A stretch of 64,000 bases of DNA, taken from contig CAICTM010000472.1 of NCBI GenBank assembly GCA_903772945.1, positions 1 through 64,000 of the forward strand, in the 5' to 3' direction. The notes below the pieces were generated by a model. That model was not told the DNA's origin. It did not search any database and worked only from the letters and a program-made list of their open reading frames with translations. Both the position numbers and the translations under genes were made by a program. How positions within the stretch are numbered: the stretch's first letter is position 1; each line of letters begins with the position of its first letter. The DNA comes from Seminavis robusta (taxonomy: Eukaryota; Bacillariophyta; Bacillariophyceae; Naviculales; Naviculaceae). This document shows, in pieces, positions 55,801-64,000 of this stretch.

Positions 55801-56333
55801 ATATTCCATCCAAGCTACCAAGTAGTAGCCCCTCAGATTTTCCATCTGCCAGTCCCAGTATTGCTCCATCTGATGTGCCCTCCAGAAGCCCAAGCCAAAG
55901 TCCATCCGATGTACCTTCGATATCTCCATCTGATGTGCCTTCCAGTACTCCTTCTAAGTCATCATCGTCGCCATCAATGGCACCAACAGACCCACCCACA
56001 CCACAGCCCACCAATCCGCCAACGCCACTTCCCACTGCACTTTCTGGATGCTCAACGAGCTATTTTTCAGGATTTTGTTGCTTCAAGTATACTTCTACCA
56101 GTTTACAGTATGTTGGTTCTGCTAACACCTACAGTTCCATTTCAGCTTGCTACAATGGCTGTGTTGCAGCTCATGGTACAGCCACATGTGCCAACATACA
56201 TTGGAGGGATGGCACGGAGACAACCGGCACTCCCTGTGGCAAATATTGCTATTATATGACTTCAACAAGTTTAACTACTTACTCAAATCCGGCTGATTGT
56301 GCATGGCCATGGTACAGTTGTTCTAAAGTGTAA
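49828..56333 (+). CDS. Giant Ser/Pro/Thr-stalk cell-surface protein
   Basis: Five exons, 49828-50472, 50563-50632, 50709-50780, 50864-51099 and 51183-56333, keep frame for 2,057 residues. The N-terminus is acidic (a Glu run), then an amphipathic/hydrophobic stretch (FLGFLVGYIQNELLGKILGF), a poly-Gly/Pro run, and an Ala/Gly-rich glycine-zipper segment encoded by exons 2-4 that could span a membrane. A globular part follows (about 280-740, several Cys and N-glycosylation sequons). Residues about 760-1285 and 1425-1960 are mucin-like stalks: first PTVTPGSPSASPST-type units, later SPSDIPSSIPS-type units. Between them is a globular island (about 1287-1425, CDASFVSQESTY to VVLSAR). The last 95 residues are a Cys-rich domain with ten or more Cys, WSC- or lectin-like. 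No classical signal peptide, so a type II or non-classical route is inferred. Cell-wall, adhesion or gliding roles would fit. Confidence 0.82.
52540..56040 (+). repeat. Coding minisatellites of the Ser/Pro/Thr stalk
   Basis: Two repeat systems share the frame of the surface protein. At 52540-53110 the unit is a long one (about 60-180 bp) containing acagtcactccagggagtcc or acagttactgcaggaaatcc; whole multi-unit blocks recur (52590-52680 and 52740-52830). At 55060-55970 the unit is shorter, around ccatcagatatcccctc, with blocks of 120-180 bp repeated (for example near 55205, 55325 and 55480). Between them 54010-54440 is not repetitive. Confidence 0.9.
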
Positions 56334-56931
56334 AATTATCTTGGGCAAGGATACATCAACATCATTGTGCTTGATGCATGGGCAGCAGGATCGCTTGTGA
56401 CGAGTACTGTATCGGTATAGATTTTGGAAATGGAGAGAATGAACAAATCAGCTCAGCTTTTTACTCCGTCTGACTGGCTGGCTAGCTAGGAGAAAGTGAT
56501 CTCAGTACGCGAGTAGATTACATGTAAGACTATTAAATATTAAATGAGATCAACTGGGGTTTAGAGTAGGCATATTATCTACAGAAGCCAGCCGGGGCCA
56601 GGCTTAAGCAAAGAAGAATAGCCGAAATTCAGGACTAGCTAGGTTCTGTGGGATCAGGGGCAAGAAACTGAGGACTATTATGGGGGCAAAGGGTTTGGCT
56701 TCAAATTCGCGCTATTTTCGAGTTAATTCTATCTTCACCGCCAAATTTCGAAGATCGCGCACCAAGAACCTTATGTCCTCCACACGCATGGCGAGGCAGT
56801 GGAATCAAATCCATTGTAGTGCACATTGGATGTCTACATTCTCGTAGGATTATTCGCAAAGGCTCCGAGGCACATTATTGCGAGTTTGCGACATTAGGGT
56901 ACCGTACGTAGCTTCCGACGAAGCTCACGCC
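56334..56931. other. Intergenic, 3' flank of the surface-protein gene
   Basis: No gene seen. Contains a gctagctagg word at 56481-56490. Confidence 0.5.
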
Positions 56932-57295
56932 ATGTCAACAACCCCCACACCAAGCACCAAATGGAAGCCATCAGCTAGCACTGAAATTGCAAGGCTTAGT
57001 GCGAGTGGAACTGGTTGGAACAAGCTGGCTGGAGTAAACCAATGTGTCCCTAGCACTGGAAGGACAACTCGAAATGCCAGCAGTGGGACAAGCAAACATC
57101 GCTGTTTGAGGAAGAAGCTGCCACTGCAGAAGCTGTCACTACAGATGAGGCAGAAGGGGCTACCGCCGAAGAAGAAGATCATGAACTCACCGCCACGAAA
57201 TTCAATACTAAAGCAAGCAGCCGGCTACTGGTGGAGACGAGCCAAGTCGAAAAGCTGGTTGCCAATTTTTGCAAATGCACTACGCTAAAAGCTAG
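56932..57295 (+). pseudogene. 5' fragment of an unknown ORF, cut off by the retroelement
   Basis: The plus strand reads MSTTPTPSTKWKPSASTEIARLSAS and continues as coding-like sequence in two overlapping frames; near its right end one frame reads RLLVETSQVEKLVANFCKC. The Lys/Cys pattern near the end recalls the start of Cys-rich N-termini in transposases of diatoms, but this is a loose impression. The coding look stops where the candidate LTR begins, so the retroelement probably landed in it. It may be a host gene or an older transposon. Confidence 0.35.
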
Positions 57296-60200
57296 TGTAA
57301 AGATCTTTCGAGTGTTTTGAGTTTGAGAGAATGAAAGTTATGAGAGAGGGTAGAAAGCTATGAAAACTAATCAACGAGAGAGATCACAATCAAAGGATCG
57401 TAGATCTGAACTCCCGCGGGAGACTATAGAGTGTGATAGTGTAGGTTGCGGTAGCAATCCCACCTACTCCACGATCCAAAACCGGAACACGTGGAAGATT
57501 CGTCTAGCATTGATCTAGTAGCGTGGAAGTACTCCACGCTGGCTAAATATCTAGCGCGATGTTTCATCACTGACCTAGTATGACTAGAGCGTGCGACGGG
57601 ATACAGCTTACAATTCAGCTTTACAGCTTTATAAATTGCGGGCCTATTCTAGAAAATAATCAATAACTGCTCACTTATGTGGAAATACAAACTTTACATC
57701 TCTTAGATCGTTAGATTAATCAATCCACAATGGTATTGTCGCATGGTAGCATGCGAGGTTATGAGATGTTACTCATTCTTATTCTTATATGTCTATCCCT
57801 TATGGTTGTCAATGGAATGAGCTATCCCTTGGTGCAGAGTCCTGAGTTTCCTCTCATTATCTTCATCGGTAGTCCTTCCCCTTATTGCAACTTAATCTGT
57901 CGATTGGATCCATATGATCCCCTTGTCGATACCTTGGATTCGCTCGCAAGCAATCCCCTTTTTGTTGATTCGCTCGTAAGCAATCCACTTGTTCCCCTTG
58001 TTCTTTATCCTGTTGTCGATCGAAATCGCGATGAGGATCCTATTATCTTGACGACTCGGCTTGTGTGTCATGCATTGAGTCATGCTTCCGGAGCCACTTT
58101 ACCCCCTATTATCTGTTCGAATTTCCTGAGCTTAAGTCTTTTGAGTCATGCTTCAGTTCCTCACTTTTTCATTAACTCGACGTACTCGAGAACAACAACA
58201 ACAACAATAACACGTCGCTCGACAACAACCCGCTCGTGTTGGTGTTCGAATGGCATTGGCCTTTCCTCCGGTTGCTGGCTTGCTGTTGCAGTCGGTCGTT
58301 TGAACTGGCTTGCAGTTGGTCGTTTGAAAGATAACAACGCGCTGTCGCTGTTAAATTTAAATTTGAATTTGAATTTGCCAAACAATTCGAGGTGGGCCTC
58401 AACCTCGACGTCAGATCCAACCACTCATAAACATCTTCGATTGACTGGATATCCACCGGTCTCCTCCTCCTGTTGCCATTGCTCTTGTTGCCATTGCCGC
58501 ACTGTTGACCTTGTTGATTTTCACTTCCTCCTATTCCATCAGCTATTAATGGACCTTGACGACGCTTCCTTATCTTCAGCATCCTCTTCATCATCAACTC
58601 CTTCAACAGTACCAGCGCCATCCTTGTTCAGTCCACAGGGATTCAGACAAGCCTTCTTTGAATCTGATCCAGTCATCCCACCATCTGATCCTTCAACCAT
58701 GTCTGCAGCAGCACCCTTGACCACAGATCAATTCCAGGAGCTCCTCCAGCACATTGGGAAATCCAAGGAAAAGACCAAGCTTACAGAAGTCCCTCGGCTT
58801 GGAGGTATCAACCACACTGGAGCCTGGACAGGATCTGGCTCAGATGGACTGGGAAAGGAACCTCAAAGCACCCTATGCCTCAGGGGTTTTCATGGAGACG
58901 ACCATCTAAAACATCACACCACACTCCAGCCAATTGAATTGGCATGCAAGAAAGGACTGAAGGATTCCCCCAGTCTCCTCTTCTCTACTTTGACTGAGTC
59001 CAATGCCTCTGGATCCCATGTGTTAGCCTCTCTTATCGCCTTTGAAAGTATGATGACTGAGCATGGAATGGAAGGGATCTTTCAGCTTGTTGTTGGTGAT
59101 CTTAATACTAACACCATTAACAGAATTAACATGTTCACCGCTCCGGGGCAGGTCTCAGAATCTATGATGGACAAATGGCATCAGGATCTCACAGTAAATG
59201 GGGTTGGATTCATCGATACCAATAAGACTCTGAAGCAACACTCTGTTTGCCAGTATGATCTAACCAACCTTGCCTGGTCGGGAAAGGCTGTCTTGAACTC
59301 TTGCACTGATGCCCTCCAGGAGGAATTGAAATCATATGTCCCTCGAGCCAAGCACAATGGGCCCCAGCTTCTCTTGGCTCTTCTTCAGAAGATATACAGA
59401 CCTTCTCTCAGCAAGATTGAGACCCTCAAAGCCAAGCTTCTTCACTTGGACATCACCAAGTTCCCTGGGGAAAATGTGTCCATGTATGTTGTTGATGCAA
59501 GCAAGATCATCAAAGAGATTCGATTGAACTTTATGTCCAGCGATCCCATGCCTGAACTAACCAGCACATCCCTGAGAGGTCTTCTTGGATGTGGGTGTCC
59601 ATATTTTCGATCCAAAGTCCACGAACTCGTTGTCAAGAGTGACATCAACGGATTTGATAGCAACTATGGTAACAAACAATTGGAAGCACTCGATACTTTG
59701 AATGACTTGGATGCCCTCTATCGGGTCCTCATCAACCAGAAAACATATGAGCCTGCCCAACACATTGGATCCAAGACCTCCCAGGCCAAAGCCTTCCAGG
59801 CAGCAATCGACAAAGCTGTCGAGGCCAAGGTCGGGAGTCTCACCCAGGATAGAACCAGTGGATCCGCCGGCGGTGGTACACGTCCTAGTGGGGGCGCCTG
59901 CTTTGACTGTGGGGCTCCTGGTCATCACAGAAACGATCCAGCGTGTCCAAAGCGAGGTGCTCCAAAGGACAATGGCCTGAGTGCTGAAATCAACTCCAAG
60001 CTCTCCGGTCTCATCAAAGACAAGCTTGCTTCTATGCCTCCAAGGGAGAACATTCCCGATGATGCCCAACACACCATTTCTGTGGACGGGAAGGTGGTTG
60101 CCAAATACTGTCGCAACTGTGGGAGGTTCTCCAAAGGGACCAGTGCCCACTTCACCAGTGAACATCGTGGGTTCCGCAAGTTTCCATACAAGGCACCCTC

Positions 60201-61410
60201 ATCGACTGGGGAAGCCACTCCTGCTCCAGCTTCAGCTCCGGCTTCGGCTCCATTCAATGCTGGTGGCAACCTGGCTTCTTCAACCATGGGGCTACCTTTA
60301 CAGTCTGCGGATGTCCCTGTTATGGACACTGATGAATTTATCCACACCAGTCCCAATATCGGATATGATTTTGATTCTATGCAAGTAAACATAGCTGCGG
60401 TCGATCTCAGTTCCGACGAGACCTCAGCTCTCATGAGCTACCTCACTGGGGCCTTCATGTGATGTTTTGGCAGAGTTACACACTTGGCAACGGTGTTCAT
60501 CATTGCCTATTTTATTGCCCCACTCATGCCCCTCTACCCCAGGTCTATTCCTTCTCATGTATTGGAGGGAGAAAATGAGTCTGCTATGCTGACTTGGATC
60601 AATTACATTTCGAATTCCAGCCCTGACTCTTGGATGGAGCAACCTTTCTCCAGTCTCACCGCTAAAATGTTTGATTCTATCTCTGATCCCATATCTTTCC
60701 CCAGTGTGTTTGTCGCGCTTTGGTTTTACAATTTAATACTAAAATTCAGAGGTCATACTCTCATTCAATGGCTCAGTTGCATAACAAAGATGATTGTCCC
60801 TTGCTTTACTCAGCCAAAACAGTTGGATCCAGACCCAGACCCAGAGCACTTGTCGATTCCCAGCATGATCCTTCGGACCTGTATGCACCAATACCTTTTC
60901 TTCAAGCATAAATTAACTCTTAAGGACACCTATGGCGTCTCTTCTCAACCCTCAACTCCAACCAGGCTTCCTCGCAAATGTCGGGCCAACAGAACCCTGT
61001 CAAGATACAAGCTCCTGGGACTGCTTGGAGTCATTGGAAACTCAGTCGCTGGGACTCAATCATTTCAGCTCTCCAGTGATCTTACCTTTAGAAAAGAGCT
61101 TCGAAGCTATCGGTCAATGCAGGGAGAACTCAAGACACACAGTCTCACGGCACCAGATTTGCTGGCTCTCCAACAACGCATCCAATCATCCAATGAATCC
61201 TTTGCCCAAGTCACATCTCACTGCCCATATGTCTTCAGTGCTATTGTTGACAGCGGATGTTCCTACTCATGCACCAATACTTTCAGTGATGTTGACCCAG
61301 ATTCAATCAGAAAGCTTTCGGACCCAATTGTTCTAGGAGGTATAGCTGGAGGTCTGAGCATAGAGTACATCAGCAGCGCAGATTGGGAGACTCTGGATGA
61401 ACAAGGGAAT
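57296..61410 (+). mobile_element. Fossil copia-type (Ty1/copia, CoDi-like) retroelement, 5' part
   Basis: Parts seen: a candidate 5' LTR and leader starting with TGTAAAG near 57296; a Gag region, most plausibly from 58549 to 60462, with a CCHC zinc knuckle near 59898-59950 (CFDCGAPGHHRNDPAC); and a protease-like region near 61220-61400 with the IVDSGCSYSC active-site pattern. Integrase, reverse transcriptase, RNase H and a 3' LTR are not seen in the window, so the element is incomplete and broken. Its right end meets the DNA-transposon repeat at about 61411. Age cannot be estimated without a second LTR; the Gag region is well kept, which suggests it is not very old. Family assignment rests on the knuckle-protease order and the absence of chromodomain-type features. 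Confidence 0.7.
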
Positions 61411-62858
61411 CATCTAAGAAGCGCATTTTTAGGTAGTGCTAGAATCGACATGCGTGCAGGTACCAAACGCCAACCAGCCCGATCCCGATCCGTGACGTAA
61501 TTTCTTCCAAGAATGCGTGCAGTGATTGGAATCGGGATTGTGTGTTCCACATGGGCATGCAACGAAGGCCCGCCCGGCAAGACTGCCTGCTTCACGATTT
61601 GGGATCCACTTTTTGGACCGTCTTTTCGGGAAGGCAAACCCTCTCTTTGGTACCATAAACTATATCCCGATTGGTAAGCGGGCGTTCCCCAGCACACAGA
61701 ATCCAAATCACCAGCCAGTGCGCCTAGCTAGTCTAGCACTAGTGTTGGCTAGCTAGCTTGCAGCCATGGCATCATCAAAGAAGGAGTTTGAGTGCCCTTA
61801 CTGCAATAAAAATTCAAATCTGTGGGATATCAGCAATCTCACATGCAACAGAACAAGCGCTGCCACCAACTGATGCAGAAAGCCCTTGGTTTGGACTTGC
61901 TTTCAATCCTATAGGTGCTAGACAGACAAGATCAAGGGCCAGAGCTGATCAGCTTGGTCTCACTGACACCGGTCGGCCCGCAAAAGCACCAAGAAAGGCA
62001 GCAAGAGGACAAGATTCCAGGGCAGCCATTCCACAAGGATTGCAGGACGAGGATGCCCATGCCAGGGCCTCACTCCAAGGTAGTGGTGGTTCCAAAGAAG
62101 ACACAGACCATCGGAAACCTGCAGCAAATCCTCGAATCGGCAACAAAAAGGGTGCCGATGGGGAAGGAAATGGGGAGCTAGATGAGGATGGTGATTTCCC
62201 TACCAACATTGATCGTTTCAACGCGGATTCGGATAGTGAGCCTACCAGTGAGGACAGTGAGCTCAGTTTGGAAGGGTCAGTTGCCACATTGCAAGGTGAC
62301 AACAAAGAGGACTTGGATGATACCGGCCCCCCAGACGAAAGCAACATAAACGCATTCAGAGCCTACTGTGTCAAGGCAAAGAAATTACCCGAGCTAACCG
62401 ATTCGGAGAAGCGAGGGGTCAAACTAATGGATATCCTCCGTAGGAAAAGGACACCTCTGGATACCTATGATGATGTACTTGCTTGGCATTTGGAGGAAAC
62501 TGGGTCGCTAATGGACAACGAAAAGCTGGGAAAGAATCCAAGACTACCTCAGCAGGAAAAAACTGCTCCGAATTCTTAAGGAAAGGTACAACATGAGCGA
62601 CAAGTTACCTTTTGAAAAGGAGATAGTCCTTCCTCATTGCAATGCCCGGATCAAAGTCATTTGCTTCAGTGCTCGGAATTGTGTGGAGCAATTGCTTACC
62701 GATCCACGCCTCACAGATGAGGATTTCTGCTTTTTCAATGATGATCCGATGGCTCCACCACCTGAAAAGGCGACCTATGTGGGTGAGTTGAACACGGGCG
62801 AGGCATACCGAAACGCCTATAATGAATACGTGGATGACCCACAGAATGAGATAGGCAT
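61411..62858 (+). mobile_element. Zinc-finger DNA transposon 5' part, tandem copy 1
   Basis: First full copy of a 1,448-bp unit. A roughly 350-bp leader precedes MASSKKEFECPYCN at 61766, the start of a zinc finger (CPYC..F..H..C) seen best in copy 2. The main open part ends at 62579 and is acidic with a conserved LMDILRRKRTPLDTYDDVLAWHLEE block; a second open part, 62593-62865, begins SDKLPFEKEIVLPHCNARIKVI and ends NTGEAYRNAYNEYVDDPQNE. This order resembles the N-terminal half of Plavaka-like (CACTA-related) transposases. The catalytic core is missing because the unit starts again. Comparison with copy 2 near 63975 shows the two open parts are one frame separated by a single extra base here, probably an assembly error. 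Confidence 0.65.
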
Positions 62859-64000
62859 CATCTAAGAAGCGCATTTTAGGTAGTGCTAGAATCGACATGC
62901 ATGCAGGTACCAAACGCCAACCAGCACGATCCCGATCCGTGACGTAATTTCTTCCAAGAATGCGTGCAGTGATTGGAATCGGGATTGTGTGTTCCACATG
63001 GGCATGCAACGAAGCCCGCCCGGCAAGACTGCCTGCTTCACGATTTGGGATCCACTTTTTGGCCGTCTTTTCGGGAAGGCAAACCCTCTCTTTGGTACCA
63101 TAAACTATATCCCGATTGGTAACGGGCGGTTCCCCAGCACCAGAATCCAAATACCAGCCAGTGCGCCTAGCTAGTACTAGTAGCAGCTAGTGTTGGCTAG
63201 CTAGCTTGCAGCCATGGCATCATCAAAGAAGGAGTTTGAGTGCCCTTACTGCAATAAAAAATTCAAATCTGTGGGATATCAGCAATCTCACATGCAACAG
63301 AACAAGCGCTGCAACCAACTGATGCAGAAAGCCCTTGGTTTGGACCTTGCTTTCAATCCTATAGGCTAGACAGACAAGATCAAGGGCAGAGCTGATCAGC
63401 TTGGTCTCACTGAAACCGGTCGGCCCGCAAAAGCACAAGAAAGGCAGCAAGAGGACAAGATTCCAGGGCAGCATTCCACAAGGATTGCAGGACGAGGATG
63501 CCCATGCCAGGGCCTCACTCCAAGGTGTGGTGGTTCCAAAGAAGACACAGCCATCGGAAACCTGCAGCAAATCTCGAATCGGCAACAAAAAGGGTGCCGA
63601 TGGGGAAGGAAATGGGGAGCTGATGAGGATGGTGATTTCCTACCAACATTGATCGTTTAACGCGGATTCGGATAGTGAGCCTACCAGTGAGGACAGTGAG
63701 CTCAGTTTGGAAGGGTCAGTTGCCACATTGCAAGTGACAACAAAGAGGACTTGGATGATACCGGCCCCCAGACGAAAGCAACATAAACGCATTCAGAGCC
63801 TACTGTGTCAAGGCAAAGAAATTACCCGAGCTAACCGATTCGGAGAAGCGAGGGGTCAAACTAATGGATATCCTCCGTAGGAAAAGGACACCTCTGGATA
63901 CCTATGATGATGTACTTGCTTGGCATTTGGAGGAAACTGGGTCGCTAATGGACAACGAAAAGCTGGGAAAGAATCCAGACTACCTCAGCAGGAAAAAACT
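62859..64000 (+). mobile_element. Zinc-finger DNA transposon 5' part, tandem copy 2 (runs off window)
   Basis: Starts with the same catctaagaagcgcatttt word as copy 1 and follows it to the window end, 1,448 bp downstream. The start codon is at 63214, and here the first residues read MASSKKEFECPYCNKKFKSV, a clear C2H2/C2HC zinc finger. Relative to copy 1 it lacks more than a dozen single bases, mostly within runs, but has very few substitutions, so its open frame is broken throughout the acidic region. Whether further copies follow is not visible. Confidence 0.75.

Noticed and set aside
54857-56035. 392-codon minus-strand frame rich in Gly, Asp, Ser and Leu
   Set aside because: Exact antisense of the Ser/Pro/Thr stalk; the open frame is a by-product of the codon periodicity. 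The same holds for 52394-53197 and 53198-53542.
57730-58548. N-terminal 273 codons of the frame that runs into Gag
   Set aside because: Composition is leader- or LTR-like (Leu/Ser/Thr from repeats such as caacaa and aatttgaattt); a Gag start near 58549 is more plausible.

Overview
This is nuclear DNA of a photosynthetic stramenopile, most likely a pennate diatom. Evidence: short spliced introns (about 50-125 nt, GT..AG); a pre-sequence with signal peptide followed by Phe at +1 (VHS|FQP), the diatom plastid-entry signature; a copia-type Gag/protease region; membrane-anchored LRR proteins; and a Ser/Pro/Thr-stalk surface protein. I cannot name the species from sequence alone. No homology search was run; splice sites were placed by reading-frame and domain continuity.

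Layout. 1-13.3 kb is repeat-rich: a 3'-truncated LRR gene (minus), a MITE-like insertion with a GGAGACG array, and a decayed DDE transposase. 13.3-21.4 kb is a compact host block: a highly charged LGYG-repeat protein, a convergent cyclic-nucleotide-binding/nucleoside-phosphorylase-like protein, and divergent from that an eight-exon kelch-BTB gene. 23.9-26.4 kb holds a full five-exon paralogue of the first LRR gene. 27.1-27.4 kb encodes a ubiquitin-like domain fused in frame to ribosomal protein eL41, the most striking gene here. 28.5-42.7 kb carries a U-box protein, a kelch protein with a TFIIH-p62-like PH domain, a Crypton-type tyrosine recombinase, a TIR-like/zinc-finger/kelch protein, a plastid CCB-like factor on the other side of a shared promoter, and an HMG-box protein. 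42.9-45.2 kb is bounded by a 20-bp inverted repeat. 45.5-47.3 kb encodes a pre-sequence-bearing coiled-coil protein. 49.8-56.3 kb is a 2,057-residue cell-surface protein. 57.3-61.4 kb is a fossil copia-like retroelement fragment, followed by a 1,448-bp tandem repeat of the 5' part of a zinc-finger DNA transposon that runs off the window.

The genes do not form a pathway. The shared theme is multi-domain signalling or recognition proteins (three kelch proteins, two LRR proteins, TIR-like, CNBD, U-box, BTB), mixed with single housekeeping genes (eL41, CCB-like) and mobile DNA. Homopolymer indels separating the two tandem transposon copies suggest residual assembly error at the right end.
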